Notes: generated by a model not told the origin, from the letters alone. A stretch of 64,000 nucleotides of DNA from Bacteroidota bacterium (GCA_029265715.1 JAJUGZ010000001.1:1-64000); one strand, 5' to 3'. Shown: positions 34,508-45,137, counted from the stretch's first letter. A program made the numbers and translations.

Positions 34508-35796
34508 CCATTGCCACACACCGCTTTATAAACTTCCGTCAGTTTTGCAGCCTGCCGGTAAATATCAAAATAGGCTTTAACCCCCGAAACAGCGGCAGCA
34601 CTTAACTGGTGAAGCTTTTCGTTATCCAGGATCAGTTGTTCCCATGCCCGGGCCAGTTCGGCAGGCGTATTGGGCGAATAAACGACCCCGCCCCCACTGC
34701 CATTAACAACTTCGGGGAAAGCCCCCAACGCAGGTTGCACCATCGGAATCCCCGAAGCCATGCATTCCAGCTGATACAAACCAAAGGCCTCGCCGTTTAA
34801 AACCGGGACAGACACAAGCCTGACCGTATCAAAAAACTGCTGACGTGCTTCGCCCTCAAACTCATCGACCCACAACACATCGTCGGCCAACCCATCGGCA
34901 GCTATTTTCCCTTTTTGCGATTTGATAAATTTGCGGTCGTCTCCCGTTTTCCCGCCCGTAATTTTCAGTTTAACTGAATCCATGCCCGGCCTGTTTTTCA
35001 ACAAAATAAAGGCATCGACCAACACGCCCAATCCATTCTCCTCACACATTCGGGAGATATACCCAATCACCGGCTCTTTCCCTGAAACAGGTTTTGGATG
35101 GTAATCTTCGGCGTCAATCCCAATATGAATGGTGTGCATCTGTTCGTCCCGGATCTCCATCTTTTTTCTGATTTCTCCCGCATAAAAATCGCTGACCGCC
35201 ACAAACGCATCGACATCCCGACCACGCCTGCTCATCAATTCCCAAACCTTGCTGCGCGATTTCTCGCTCATGACATCAACCCAAACATCCTCGTCCTGAA
35301 GCGAGCAAACTACCGGCACGCCAGCTTTCTCTTTTATTCTTCGGACCAGACCGAGCAACAGCGCATTTGACAAATGAACGACGTCGGGTTTTACCTCATT
35401 GACCAACCAGTCGGTTAACCGTTCCAGTTCGTCGCGCTGCAAGCCTTCTTCGCCCAACAACATCGAAACCGTCATCTCTTCCAACCCTTTGGCGCGGGTT
35501 GAACCGGCATTCCGGGCTGCCAGGTTCAAAACTGGTTTGGTATCGAGCAGTTGATCGACAAAAGCCGGAACATGCCGGAAAAGCGCGAACCGCTGCTTCA
35601 GGTAAACACTCACAGCACCATAGAAAACAGGCACTTCGTTCAAATCGCGTGCATCGTCAAACAACGGAAGGTACAGCGGAACTTTGACGACTTCGTGTCC
35701 CAGTGCTTGCAGCGCTTTGACATATTTACTGTCTCGCAAACAATTTCCGCAATAAAAACTGCCTCCTGAGCCGGGAATAATGTGGGCGATTTTCAT
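34504..35796 (-). CDS. GT4-family glycosyltransferase
   Basis: A 430-residue cytoplasmic GT-B enzyme. The N-terminal Rossmann half begins MKIAHIIPGSGGSFYCGNC. The C-terminal half has IGYISRMCEENGLGVLVDAF and the nucleotide-sugar motif EAFGLYQLECMASGIPMVQP, which is the family E(x7)E. It would transfer a sugar from a nucleotide donor to an unknown acceptor. No glycan-synthesis cluster surrounds it. Confidence 0.85.
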   Translation of the reverse strand: MKIAHIIPGSGGSFYCGNCLRDSKYVKALQALGHEVVKVPLYLPLFDDARDLNEVPVFYGAVSVYLKQRFALFRHVPAFVDQLLDTKPVLNLAARNAGSTRAKGLEEMTVSMLLGEEGLQRDELERLTDWLVNEVKPDVVHLSNALLLGLVRRIKEKAGVPVVCSLQDEDVWVDVMSEKSRSKVWELMSRRGRDVDAFVAVSDFYAGEIRKKMEIRDEQMHTIHIGIDAEDYHPKPVSGKEPVIGYISRMCEENGLGVLVDAFILLKNRPGMDSVKLKITGGKTGDDRKFIKSQKGKIAADGLADDVLWVDEFEGEARQQFFDTVRLVSVPVLNGEAFGLYQLECMASGIPMVQPALGAFPEVVNGSGGGVVYSPNTPAELARAWEQLILDNEKLHQLSAAAVSGVKAYFDIYRQAAKLTEVYKAVCGNG

Positions 35797-35904
35797 AGAT
35801 GACCGATTGAATAGAAATTGATGCTTAAAAATTACAGTTTTTTCTGGTTTATAGGAAGTTTTCTACAGCAGTTCCTTTCGGCCGAAATACAAGGACATGC
35901 GTAT

Positions 35905-36420
35905 TTATTGAATGTACATTTCGGCCAAACGTTCGAACTCCGACCGGTTTGGCCAACGCTGTCTGATTGTTTCGTCAACTATTTTTTCGATGCGCAATCG
36001 ATACGAGCGGGAAATCCCGTTTTCAGAAATGTATTTCAAGGCTTCATCAAACGATTTATACAAACTCGCATAAAATGACTCCTGACGGACACGGTTTTCT
36101 GCCGAAAAAGCCTGGGCTATTTCGAGGTTATAAAGCATCAGGTCGGCCACCATCGATGGTTCGGCCCCTAAGGTTAACAGCTTCCGGATTATTTTCTGTG
36201 CCACCGAACGGCGGGCTTTGGCCCTGCGCCCATTCACCGGAAAATACTCTTTCCCGATTTGCCAACGAAACTGCTCCTGCATTTTTCGTTCGTCCGGATT
36301 AAAGGCAAAATCATAAAACTCTTTTACGTCTTTAAATCGACCGTACAAATCAATGATCTGCGCTTCCAACTGCTCTTTGGTCAGTTCTTTCAGGTAATTT
36401 TTCAGTTCGCGTTTACTCAT
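35905..36420 (-). CDS. DUF6155 family protein
   Basis: A 171-residue, strongly helical, basic soluble protein starting MSKRELKNYLKELTKEQL. It matches the DUF6155 family of unknown function. The reading frame is open up to 36579, overlapping the yebC stop region, but the ATG at 36420 gives the family-type N-terminus. A terminator for yebC lies directly before it. Confidence 0.8.
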   Translation of the reverse strand: MSKRELKNYLKELTKEQLEAQIIDLYGRFKDVKEFYDFAFNPDERKMQEQFRWQIGKEYFPVNGRRAKARRSVAQKIIRKLLTLGAEPSMVADLMLYNLEIAQAFSAENRVRQESFYASLYKSFDEALKYISENGISRSYRLRIEKIVDETIRQRWPNRSEFERLAEMYIQ

Positions 36421-36450
36421 TGTCCCCGGGAAATTCAGTATCTTAAAAAT

Positions 36451-36485
36451 AAAAAAGTCCGCCAGTTTTTGCTGACGAACTTTTT
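36451..36485 (-). terminator. Terminator after yebC
   Basis: On the minus strand AAAAAGTTCGTCAG pairs with CTGGCGGACTTTTT (two G-T pairs), followed by T residues. Confidence 0.75.
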
Positions 36486-36523
36486 GCGGTAATTGTGATT
36501 CTGCAAATATCAAAAAAAACAGA

Positions 36524-37234
36524 TCAGGCAATGTTGGTGTAAACAGCCTGAACATCGTCATCTTCTTCCAGTTTGTCAATCAGCTTTTCGATATCGGCCA
36601 ATTGTTCTTCAGTAAATTCAACCGGAGTCGTCGGAATGCGCTGCAGCTTGGCTTTCGTTACTTCGATGCCCAATTTCTCCAACGCATGCGACATTGTCCC
36701 GAAGTTTGTATAATCGGCTGTTGCGTACAATGTTCCTTCATGTTCTTCGATTTCTTCCAAACCGGCATCAATCAGTTCAAGTTCAAGCTCTTCAATATTG
36801 ATGCTGTCGGTTTTTGCAAATTCAAAAACCGATTTACGAGAGAACATAAATTCGAGTGAACCGGTTGGCACCAACCCGCCACCGTTACGACTGAAATAAA
36901 ATTTCACGTTGGCTACAGTCCGTGTCGGGTTATCGGTTGCACATTCAACGAAAACAAGCACACCGTGAGGGCCCTTCCCTTCGTAGTTGACTTCAACAAA
37001 TGTTTCTGCATCTTTTCCCGAAGCCCGTTTAATCGCAGCTTCAATATTATCTTTGGGCATGTTTTCGGCTTTCGCATTCTGAATGGCGGTCCGCAGTTTA
37101 CTGTTAGTCTCCGGATCGGGGCCACCTTCCTTGGCCGCAACAGTTATCGATTTAGCTAATTTTGGAAATATCCTGGACATTTTGTCCCAACGTTTTTCTT
37201 TCGCAGCTCTGCGGTATTCGAATGCTCTTCCCAT
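36524..37234 (-). CDS. yebC: YebC/PmpR family regulator (TACO1-like)
   Basis: A 236-residue cytoplasmic protein from the ATG at 37234, giving the usual family start [20 protein letters not shown]. Conserved features are [15 protein letters not shown], the Gly-rich middle [17 protein letters not shown] and the acidic C-terminus. YebC proteins have been described as transcription factors and, more recently, as aids to translation of proline-rich stretches. Single gene. Confidence 0.93.
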   Translation of the reverse strand: MGRAFEYRRAAKEKRWDKMSRIFPKLAKSITVAAKEGGPDPETNSKLRTAIQNAKAENMPKDNIEAAIKRASGKDAETFVEVNYEGKGPHGVLVFVECATDNPTRTVANVKFYFSRNGGGLVPTGSLEFMFSRKSVFEFAKTDSINIEELELELIDAGLEEIEEHEGTLYATADYTNFGTMSHALEKLGIEVTKAKLQRIPTTPVEFTEEQLADIEKLIDKLEEDDDVQAVYTNIA

Positions 37235-37460
37235 ACGTTTTATTTTTAGTCTAAATTTTTTCGACGGCACAAAAATACAAATTGCCCGATTTTTTTATCC
37301 CAATTCAGTAATAAAATTCAGTCGCAGTAAAAATTATACTTAATAATCCGGGATAAACAGATTATTTATGGAATCGGGAAAGGCAGTTCTTCCCATCGTT
37401 TCAAATGATTTCTTATTTTTACCAAATAATTTTAATCTGCAAGTGCTGCACACGTAAAAT

Positions 37461-38732
37461 ATGAGATTCGAAGAATTCGGCTTAAACGAAAAAGTTCTTG
37501 AAGCAATATCCTACATGAACTACGAAAAAGCCTCACCAATACAAGAGTTAGCTATTCCGGAAACATTAAAGGGAAATGATTTGCTGGCTTGTGCCCAAAC
37601 CGGCACCGGCAAAACGGCTGCATTTATGCTGCCCATCCTCAGTAAACTCTCGGAAGAAGAAAACCACGACCTGAGTACCTTAATTATTGTTCCCACCCGC
37701 GAACTGGCCATTCAGATTAACCAACAAATACAAGGTTTTTCGTACTTCCTGAACATCAACTCGGTAACCGTTTATGGCGGGCGGGAAGGTTCTGACTGGG
37801 ACCAGGAAAGCAAAGCGCTGACCCGCGGCACCAACATTATTGTGGCAACTCCCGGCAAACTGATTTCGCACCTAAACCTGGGCTATGTAAAATTCGACAA
37901 AATAAAATACCTCGTGCTCGACGAAGCCGACCGCATGCTCGACATCGGCTTTCACGACGATATTTTGCGAATTTTAAGCTATGTGCCAGAAGAGCGCCAA
38001 ACGCTAATGTTTTCGGCTACCATGCCCCGAAAAATCCGTGACCTGGCAGCCAAAATACTGAAGAACCCGGTTGAAATCAGCACCGCGGTTTCCAAACCGG
38101 CCGAAGGCGTTTTGCAGGCAGCTTACCTGACTTATGACGAACAGAAAATCCCGTTGATAAACAGCCTGATCAAAGACAAACCTGACTTTGACAGCATCCT
38201 CATTTTCAGCTCGACCAAACGAAAAGTATTCGACATTGTAAAAAGTTTACGCCGTGCTAAAATTGCTGCCGAAGGAATTTCGTCGGACCTGGAACAGAAA
38301 GAACGCGAAGAAGTGCTGATCGGGTTTCGGTCAAAACGAACACGCGTACTGGTGGCAACCGATGTTTTGTCGCGCGGAATCGACATTAAAGATATCAACC
38401 TGGTGATCAATTTCGATGTGCCCGGATCAGCCGAAGATTACGTACACCGCGTTGGCCGGACTGCCCGCGCCGATAAAACAGGTGTGGCTATCACGCTGAT
38501 CAACCAACACGACATGGATAAATTTCAGCGCATTGAAAAACTAATTGAACGTGAAGTATTTAAAGTGCCTCTTCCGGAAGAATTAGGTGCAGGACCGGAA
38601 TGGAAAGTCAGGCCACCACGCAGCGGCAACAAACGCAGGAAACCACCAACCCGAAAGTTTAACCAGCGAAAACCAAAAGGGAATAACCCCAAAAACCAAA
38701 ATCCAGGGCCGAAGCCAACAAACAATTCTTAA
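37461..38732 (+). CDS. DEAD-box RNA helicase (RhlE-like)
   Basis: A 423-residue cytoplasmic helicase. Q-motif Phe6/Gln28, Walker A AQTGTGKT (45-52), PTRELA, TPGK, VLDEADRMLD, SAT, then the second RecA domain with ATDVLSRGIDI and HRVGRTAR. A basic, Pro/Asn/Lys-rich tail (about 375-423) is typical of RNA-binding extensions. It would remodel rRNA or mRNA; the exact role is unknown. Confidence 0.95.
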   Translation: MRFEEFGLNEKVLEAISYMNYEKASPIQELAIPETLKGNDLLACAQTGTGKTAAFMLPILSKLSEEENHDLSTLIIVPTRELAIQINQQIQGFSYFLNINSVTVYGGREGSDWDQESKALTRGTNIIVATPGKLISHLNLGYVKFDKIKYLVLDEADRMLDIGFHDDILRILSYVPEERQTLMFSATMPRKIRDLAAKILKNPVEISTAVSKPAEGVLQAAYLTYDEQKIPLINSLIKDKPDFDSILIFSSTKRKVFDIVKSLRRAKIAAEGISSDLEQKEREEVLIGFRSKRTRVLVATDVLSRGIDIKDINLVINFDVPGSAEDYVHRVGRTARADKTGVAITLINQHDMDKFQRIEKLIEREVFKVPLPEELGAGPEWKVRPPRSGNKRRKPPTRKFNQRKPKGNNPKNQNPGPKPTNNS

Positions 38733-38837
38733 CCTTGATTCCCGGCTGTTATAGAATATTCTATTTGAAAGCAGCCTATTCAAAAAAAGTCGGGGTTTAT
38801 TTTGTTTATTTGCAGTCAACTTAATTCCACACAGGCT

Positions 38838-40928
38838 ATGGATTTTATGCTTGACAAATTATCCGTGGAATTTCACAGGCCTTTCCACAATTCGGTGCTG
38901 ATCTTTGCCATCATCCTGGCAATCATTCTGCTCTCGCCCCTTGTCCTGCGCCGGCTCAAAGTACCGGGAATCATTGTGCTGATTATCTCCGGATTATTTA
39001 TTGGCCCGCACGGATTTAACCTGATTGAACGTAACTCAGCCGTTGAGCTGTTTTCGACCATTGGCCTGCTCTACATCATGTTTTTGGCCGGCCTTGATCT
39101 CGAGCTTCACGAATTCACGAAAAACCGCCACAAAAGCTTGCTGTTTGGCTTTTTTACATTCCTGATCCCTTTGGCGATCGGATTACCGGTATGTTACTAT
39201 TTATTGGGGTATGGTTTCCTGACAAGCCTGCTTACAGCCAGCATGTTTTCGACCCACACGCTGATTGCCTACCCGATAGTCAGTAAACTGGATGTAACCC
39301 GCAACGAAGCCGTCGCCATTACCGTAGGTGGCACCATTTTTACTGACACCGCCGTGCTGGTCATCCTGGCCATGATTACCGGAGCAGCCCAGGATGGTTT
39401 GACCTCTGCCCTTTGGCTTAGACTTGGGTTATCGTTCACTATCTTTTTCCTGATCATGTTCTTCGTCGTTCCCCGAATTGCCCTCTGGGTCTTTAAACGT
39501 CTCGAAAATGAACGATATTCACATTACATTTTTGTACTCGCGATCGTATTTTTCTCGGCATACATCGCCGAGTTATCCAGTCTGGAACCCATTATCGGAG
39601 CCTTCGCAGCAGGACTGGTATTAAACAAACTCATTTCCAAAACATCGCCTCTGATGAACCGGATTGAGTTTGCCGGCAATGCCCTGTTTATTCCATTTTT
39701 CCTGATCAGTGTCGGGATGATCATCGATCTAAGTTCGTTAACACACGGCACTCAAGCGTTGATTGTCGCCGTCGCATTAACGTTAGTGGCCCTTTCGGCC
39801 AAGTGGATCGCAGCCTGGCTTACTGCCAAAACCCTGAATTATTCTGTAACTCAGCAAAAGTTGATTTTCGGATTAAGCAGCTCACATGCCGTTGCAACCA
39901 TTGCCGTTATTATGGTTGGGTTCCGGATTGGGATCATCGATGAAAATATCCTGAACGGAACGGTTGTCCTGATTCTGGCTACCTGCATGGTCGCCACATT
40001 TGTAACCGAAAATGCGGCCCGCAAAATCGCCCTCGAAGAAGAATTACCCGACAAAGCTCAATTGTCTTTTACTGAAGAGCGGATCCTTGTGCCCATTGCC
40101 AACCCACAAACCATGAACGAGCTGATAGACCTGACCTTGTTGTTTAGCCGTCCGAACAAAAATATACCTGTTTATGGTTTAACAGTCGTTCCCGATGATG
40201 AAGAAGCTTCCCAAAAACTGGCACAATCTCGTCAGACACTCCAACGATTGATTCATCATGCGGCTCAGACCGACCGGCAGGTTGAAGTAATTTCGACTAT
40301 TGACCAGAATGTCGCGAACGGGATTAAACGGGTTGCAAAAATTGTTGGAGCATCCGATATTATCCTCGGAACTTCACCCCGGGCAAAGCTTTCGGAATAT
40401 ATTTTTGGCAGAACAATTGAGCACCTGATCAACTCGACTACCTTTTTACTGGGCATATATCACCCGACTACCAACATAAATGAAACCAAGCACATTCAGG
40501 TTTTTGTCCCGGAATATGCCGAAAAGGAATATGGCTTTAAAACCTGGGTCAGCCGAATAGCCATATTATCGAAAAACCTTTCTGCAAAATGCCTTTTTCA
40601 TTGCAGCCACGAAACAGCAACAGCCATCGCCCATCTGTTAAAACAGCTGCGCTTATCCACGCTTTCCGAATTCAATTGTGTTAATGGACTGGAAGAACTG
40701 GGGAAAGGCATAAAAGAGGCGACAACATCTGATTTACTGGTGGTCATTTATCCACGCCGGAATACTCTTTCGTACCAATCATCATACTCTGGCATACCCC
40801 GGATGCTTGACCGGGAATTTTCAGACATGTCGTACCTGCTGATTTATCCTCCCATAAAAGACATCCAACAGTTCGACGATTATGTGACGAAAAACGAACC
40901 GGTTATTTTTCAGGCCGGAGATTACTAG
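38838..40928 (+). CDS. CPA2-family cation/proton antiporter with C-terminal USP-like region
   Basis: A 696-residue protein from the ATG at 38838. The N-terminal half (about 1-390) is a Na+/H+ exchanger fold of about 12 helices. PGIIVLIISGLFIGPHG, LYIMFLAGLDLEL and LEPIIGAFAAGLVLNK are typical of CPA2/KefB-type exchangers. The C-terminal half (about 410-690) has two universal-stress-protein-like units (ILVPIANPQTMNELIDLT and VVPDDEEASQKLAQ). It may exchange K+ or Na+ for H+ and be gated by nucleotide at the soluble part. An earlier in-frame TTG (38802) overlaps promoter-like sequence and is not used. Confidence 0.88.
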   Translation: MDFMLDKLSVEFHRPFHNSVLIFAIILAIILLSPLVLRRLKVPGIIVLIISGLFIGPHGFNLIERNSAVELFSTIGLLYIMFLAGLDLELHEFTKNRHKSLLFGFFTFLIPLAIGLPVCYYLLGYGFLTSLLTASMFSTHTLIAYPIVSKLDVTRNEAVAITVGGTIFTDTAVLVILAMITGAAQDGLTSALWLRLGLSFTIFFLIMFFVVPRIALWVFKRLENERYSHYIFVLAIVFFSAYIAELSSLEPIIGAFAAGLVLNKLISKTSPLMNRIEFAGNALFIPFFLISVGMIIDLSSLTHGTQALIVAVALTLVALSAKWIAAWLTAKTLNYSVTQQKLIFGLSSSHAVATIAVIMVGFRIGIIDENILNGTVVLILATCMVATFVTENAARKIALEEELPDKAQLSFTEERILVPIANPQTMNELIDLTLLFSRPNKNIPVYGLTVVPDDEEASQKLAQSRQTLQRLIHHAAQTDRQVEVISTIDQNVANGIKRVAKIVGASDIILGTSPRAKLSEYIFGRTIEHLINSTTFLLGIYHPTTNINETKHIQVFVPEYAEKEYGFKTWVSRIAILSKNLSAKCLFHCSHETATAIAHLLKQLRLSTLSEFNCVNGLEELGKGIKEATTSDLLVVIYPRRNTLSYQSSYSGIPRMLDREFSDMSYLLIYPPIKDIQQFDDYVTKNEPVIFQAGDY

Positions 40929-40931
40929 TGT

Positions 40932-42584
40932 TTACTGAAGAAGTTCCTGTGCTGCAATAATTGCTGTTTCAGTATAATTTTCGCCACTCAGCATGGTTGC
41001 AATCTCTTTCAGCCGTTCGTCGCGCCCGAGCTCGCGAATCGATGAAAATGTCTGATCGCCCAAGTCGTATTTAAATACATGAAAATGCTGGTCCCCTTTC
41101 GCGGCGATCTGGGGAAGATGCGTGATATTAATAACCTGAACTGTTTTTGATAGCTGTTTCAGAATTGCGCCCATTTTCAAGGCCACTTCACCCGAAATAC
41201 CGGTATCAATCTCATCAAACACAATAGTCGGCAAAGCCTTAGCGCTGGTTACCAGCGTTTTAACAGCCAACATCAGCCGAGACATTTCACCCCCGGAAGC
41301 TATTTTAGAGATTTCCTGTAATTCCTGGCTCCGGTTAGCCGAAAACAAAAAGCTGATTTCGTCTGAACCGGTTGGCGAAAAATCAGGTAATTCCCTAAAA
41401 TTCAACCGAAATGCAGCATTTGGAATCCCCAGGTTTTGAAGCACATCAATCACCCGCTGTTCGATTGGCTTTGATGCACTCTTGCGACTTTCCCTTAATT
41501 TCCCGGCCAGTTTGGTCAATTTACTTTTCTGAACTTCCAATTCTTTCTGCAGGGTCTCTATTTGTTGATCGTATGAACTAACCTGCTGTATTTTTGCTCC
41601 AAACTCGTTTTTCAATGCCAATAATTCGGCAACCGTGCCCACCCGGTGCTTTTGCTGCAACGAGTAAATCAAATCAAGCCGTTGGGTAACTATCTGTATT
41701 TTTTCAGGGTCATGCTCTACTTTCTCTGCAATGCTTTCGGCCTCTTCTGCCAGATCTTTGAGCTCGTAATAACACGACTCCATGCGGCGAAACAAATCGG
41801 CAGCGCCCGGCCATACCGTTTGGAGTTTACCTATTTGCTGCATCGACTCTTTCAAGGTTGCTAAAATATTCGGCTCATCGCCTGCAAGCGCCAAAGCCAT
41901 ATGGCCAAAAACGGTTTGAATTTCTTCGGCATGGGTCATTTGTTCCAGTCGCGCTTCCAGTTGTTCCTGTTCGTTTTCTGTCAAACGCGCTTCGTCTAAC
42001 TGCCTGAACTGAAATTCAAAATAATCCAGGTCGGCCTTCGATTGTGCCGCCAACTCCTGCGTTTCGGCTAATTTCCCCTGAAGCGACAGATATGTTTTAA
42101 AGTCGGCTGCATATTCTTTCAAAAGCGCCTCATTCCCGGCTACAAGGTCAACCAGCTTCAGTTGAAAATGCTTTTCATTCAATTCAAGGTTCTGGTGCTG
42201 GGAATGGATATCCATCAGCTTCAAGCCCAGCTCCCGAAGTAAACTAACGTTAACCGGTGTGTCATTAATAAAAGCCCTCGACTTTCCGGTCGGACTTATT
42301 TCTCGACGTAAAATGGCCTGCTCGTCAAAATCAAGCTCATTCGTTTCAAAAAAAGGTTCCAGTCCGTAATCTTTTATCCGGAATATCCCCTCAACGGTAC
42401 ATTTTTCCAATTTGTTTCGCAACACTGACGTATCAGCCCGCTGTCCTAAAATAAGTCCGATTGCCCCGAGAATAATTGATTTTCCGGCTCCAGTTTCACC
42501 GGTCAAAATTGTAAAGCCCGGCTGAAAATTCATGTTCAGCGTCTCAATCAGGGCATAATTATTTATGGAAAGGGATTGTAACAC
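40932..42584 (-). CDS. recN: DNA repair ATPase RecN
   Basis: A 550-residue SMC-like protein. Walker A GETGAGKS (29-36), two long coiled-coil arms (about 150-370), the signature SGGEMSRLMLAVK, and Walker B TIVFDEIDTG. RecN holds DNA ends together during double-strand break repair. It is the last gene of the bamD-rpoZ-coaBC-DUF4835-recN operon and is convergent with the CPA2 gene (4 bases apart). Confidence 0.96.
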   Translation of the reverse strand: MLQSLSINNYALIETLNMNFQPGFTILTGETGAGKSIILGAIGLILGQRADTSVLRNKLEKCTVEGIFRIKDYGLEPFFETNELDFDEQAILRREISPTGKSRAFINDTPVNVSLLRELGLKLMDIHSQHQNLELNEKHFQLKLVDLVAGNEALLKEYAADFKTYLSLQGKLAETQELAAQSKADLDYFEFQFRQLDEARLTENEQEQLEARLEQMTHAEEIQTVFGHMALALAGDEPNILATLKESMQQIGKLQTVWPGAADLFRRMESCYYELKDLAEEAESIAEKVEHDPEKIQIVTQRLDLIYSLQQKHRVGTVAELLALKNEFGAKIQQVSSYDQQIETLQKELEVQKSKLTKLAGKLRESRKSASKPIEQRVIDVLQNLGIPNAAFRLNFRELPDFSPTGSDEISFLFSANRSQELQEISKIASGGEMSRLMLAVKTLVTSAKALPTIVFDEIDTGISGEVALKMGAILKQLSKTVQVINITHLPQIAAKGDQHFHVFKYDLGDQTFSSIRELGRDERLKEIATMLSGENYTETAIIAAQELLQ

Positions 42585-42604
42585 AGTAACCGACTTTTAA
42601 CCTG

Positions 42605-43513
42605 TTATAAACTTTCCGACTTCAATATTTTTTCGTATTTGCTTGTATTCGACGGGTCGCATTCTTCGAGTATGGTCACCACACGGCTTCGCTCATCCGG
42701 GAACGACTTGGAAAAGATATTCACCAACTCGTCTGATTTCGCATCAAAGAACATTTGCAAAATATAGAGAGAAGGCCTGGTACGAAAAACTTTCTGAATG
42801 TTTTTCAATGCATCGGCAATGGCAGCACGTCCCTCTGCCGGTTTGTCTGCCATCAGGTCCAATCCTTGCCGATGATACTGATAGATGCAGGCCCGAAACG
42901 GAGCGTACGATTTGTTAAGCAAATTTTCGATCATCCAGTAACGGTTCCGTTCGCTTTCGTAAGCCTTCCACCCGGTTTCGCGGGCATTCTGCGAATTATT
43001 TACAATAGCTTGGGCTTTCTGGAAATATGGTGTCCCGCCTTCCGGCGAAAATGAATCAAAATCCATCCCTAAAATAACGTAAGCATAAAAAGCTAAAATA
43101 CTTGTCAGGTTATCCTTATTAGAAGTTTCATTGAACTCCAGTTTTTGATACTCTACATAACGAACATGAAAATTGTTGTCCTTAATATTCAGCAAAGTAG
43201 TTTCAAATGAAGAATTGAAAACTGGTCGGCGAACCTGAACCTGGAGTGAACCTTTGAATTCATCCGAAGAAATCTGTTCGGTCAGATTAATGAAAAAACT
43301 GCACTCAATCCGTTCGTCAATCGCATATTTATATTCAGTCCATTTCCGGTTGTTCATGAACTCATACATATCCGATTGCATGGTTTGGAACATCTCGCGA
43401 TTGGCACCTTGTATCTGCGTGGCCGACACGCTGATATTACAACGCAACTCCTGTCCGCAGACGATAAATACCGAAGCAAAAACCACAATAAAAAGCAACA
43501 GAGACCTCTTCAT
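42605..43513 (-). CDS. DUF4835 family exported protein
   Basis: A 302-residue protein with a signal peptide (about 1-20, ending VCGQ). It matches the Bacteroidota-specific DUF4835 family, with RCNISVSATQIQGANREMFQ near the mature N-terminus. Function is unknown. The family regularly lies between coaBC and recN in this phylum, as here (20 bases before recN), which points to a conserved envelope role. Confidence 0.88.
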   Translation of the reverse strand: MKRSLLLFIVVFASVFIVCGQELRCNISVSATQIQGANREMFQTMQSDMYEFMNNRKWTEYKYAIDERIECSFFINLTEQISSDEFKGSLQVQVRRPVFNSSFETTLLNIKDNNFHVRYVEYQKLEFNETSNKDNLTSILAFYAYVILGMDFDSFSPEGGTPYFQKAQAIVNNSQNARETGWKAYESERNRYWMIENLLNKSYAPFRACIYQYHRQGLDLMADKPAEGRAAIADALKNIQKVFRTRPSLYILQMFFDAKSDELVNIFSKSFPDERSRVVTILEECDPSNTSKYEKILKSESL

Positions 43514-43565
43514 TTTCCTGAGTTAATCGATGTGAGTAAAAATAAAAAATTAAAACCGGAAGGCC

Positions 43566-44774
43566 CTATTTTCCCGCAATCACTTCTAAAATCTTGTCAA
43601 CAATATCAGCAGCAACTTCCGACTTAGATTTTAACTCAAAATTTTGTTGAATATTGTTCCGGTCGATGATGGTAATTTTATTAGTATCGACCCCAAAACC
43701 GGCGCCAGGGTCGTTGAGCGAATTAAGAACGATGAAGTCGAGGTTCTTTTTTTTCATCTTCCGGAGTGCGTTTTCCAACTCATCCTGCGTTTCAAGGGCA
43801 AACCCGACCAACACTTGCTTGTCGGTTTTCATTTTTCCCAGCTCAGCAGCAATATCCGGAGTTGGTTTCAAACGAATAACCAAATCATCGGCTCCACGCT
43901 TAATTTTCTGATTGGCTGTATTTTCAGGTGTAAAATCAGCTACGGCCGCACACATAACGGCCCCGTCGGTTCCAGGGAAAGCGACCACACATTGACGATA
44001 CATCTCGTCAGCCGACATTACTTTGACAACCGAAATGTTTGGATGATTTGTTTTAACTGTTACCGGTCCGGAAACCAAGGTAACCAGTGCGCCAGAATCG
44101 GCCAACGATTCGGCAATGGCATAACCCATTTTCCCGGACGAGTGGTTCCCGATAAAACGGACAGGATCTATTCTTTCGAAGGTTGGCCCTGCTGTGACCA
44201 AAAAATGTTTATTCAGCAGTTTTTTTTTTCGATCGAAGAATTTAACAATTTCTTCAATAATCACGTCCGGCTCTTCCATCCGCCCCTTCCCGATCAAACC
44301 GCTGGCGAGTTCTCCTTCGCGTGGTTCAACAATCATATTCCCATACGACCGAAGAATTTCTATATTCTTTTGATTGGCCGGATGCCGAAACATATCCAGA
44401 TCCATCGCCGGAGCAACCATCACCGGGCTTTTCATCGACAAATACGTTGTAATCAAAAGATTATCACAAACAGCATGTGCCATTTTCCCGATCGTGGCAG
44501 CCGTAGCCGGGGCAATCACCATCAGGTCGGCCCACTGCCCCATATCGACATGCGAATGCCAAGTGCCATCGTTCGCTGTAAAAAATTCGGAAGCGACCGG
44601 CTTTCCCGACAAAGCCGACATAGTAACCGGGGTAATAAATTCTTTCGCGGCGGGAGTCATCACTACCTGTACTTCAGCACCCTCTTTCACTAACCCCCTT
44701 AAAAGATAAGCTGCCTTGTAGGCAGCTATACTTCCGGTTATACCTAATACGATATGTTTTCCTTTCAGCCTCAT
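43566..44774 (-). CDS. coaBC: Bifunctional phosphopantothenoylcysteine decarboxylase/synthetase
   Basis: A 402-residue flavoprotein with two activities in coenzyme A synthesis. The CoaC half (1-180) has LGITGSIAAYKA, the catalytic H74 in SHVDMGQWAD and the flavin-binding VIAPATAATIGK. The CoaB half (about 190-402) has TAGPTFERIDPVRFIGNHSSGKMG and binds CTP. It lies 16 bases after rpoZ and 52 bases before the DUF4835 gene. Confidence 0.96.
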   Translation of the reverse strand: MRLKGKHIVLGITGSIAAYKAAYLLRGLVKEGAEVQVVMTPAAKEFITPVTMSALSGKPVASEFFTANDGTWHSHVDMGQWADLMVIAPATAATIGKMAHAVCDNLLITTYLSMKSPVMVAPAMDLDMFRHPANQKNIEILRSYGNMIVEPREGELASGLIGKGRMEEPDVIIEEIVKFFDRKKKLLNKHFLVTAGPTFERIDPVRFIGNHSSGKMGYAIAESLADSGALVTLVSGPVTVKTNHPNISVVKVMSADEMYRQCVVAFPGTDGAVMCAAVADFTPENTANQKIKRGADDLVIRLKPTPDIAAELGKMKTDKQVLVGFALETQDELENALRKMKKKNLDFIVLNSLNDPGAGFGVDTNKITIIDRNNIQQNFELKSKSEVAADIVDKILEVIAGK

Positions 44775-44790
44775 TCAGAGGGCTTTAATG

Positions 44791-45129
44791 TTAAACTTCT
44801 TTTGTGCGGTTTTCTTTTGCCGGATTGCGATGATAAATCTGGTTATTAACAAATTCTTCATAAGCAATCAGCGTCGGTTTGGGAAGCCGTTCGTAATACT
44901 TCGAAATTTCGATTTGTTCGCGGTTTTCAAAAACCTCTTCCAGATTATCGGTATACGAAGCAAATTCCTGCAATTTCTGGCTCAATTCTTCCTTCATTTC
45001 CGAGGCAATCTGATTTGAACGCTTTGCCAGGATCATCACTGATTCATAAATATTCCCGGTAGCTTTTTCTATTTCGCGTAAGTCTCTCGAAATTGTTGTT
45101 GCTTCAGCTTTAACCTTTTTAAAATCCAT
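44791..45129 (-). CDS. rpoZ: RNA polymerase omega subunit (Bacteroidota type)
   Basis: A 112-residue small polymerase subunit with the central NIYESVMILAKRSNQI helix that resembles Rpb6/omega, plus the extended C-terminus usual in Bacteroidota. It helps assemble RNA polymerase. It is located between bamD (8 bases) and coaBC, a conserved order. Confidence 0.9.
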   Translation of the reverse strand: MDFKKVKAEATTISRDLREIEKATGNIYESVMILAKRSNQIASEMKEELSQKLQEFASYTDNLEEVFENREQIEISKYYERLPKPTLIAYEEFVNNQIYHRNPAKENRTKEV

Positions 45130-45137
45130 ATTCGTAA

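Noticed and set aside
43644-44693. 349-codon ORF antisense to coaBC
   Set aside because: It lies wholly within coaBC, a certain gene, and its product is rich in His, Asn, Gln and Phe as expected of an antisense frame.
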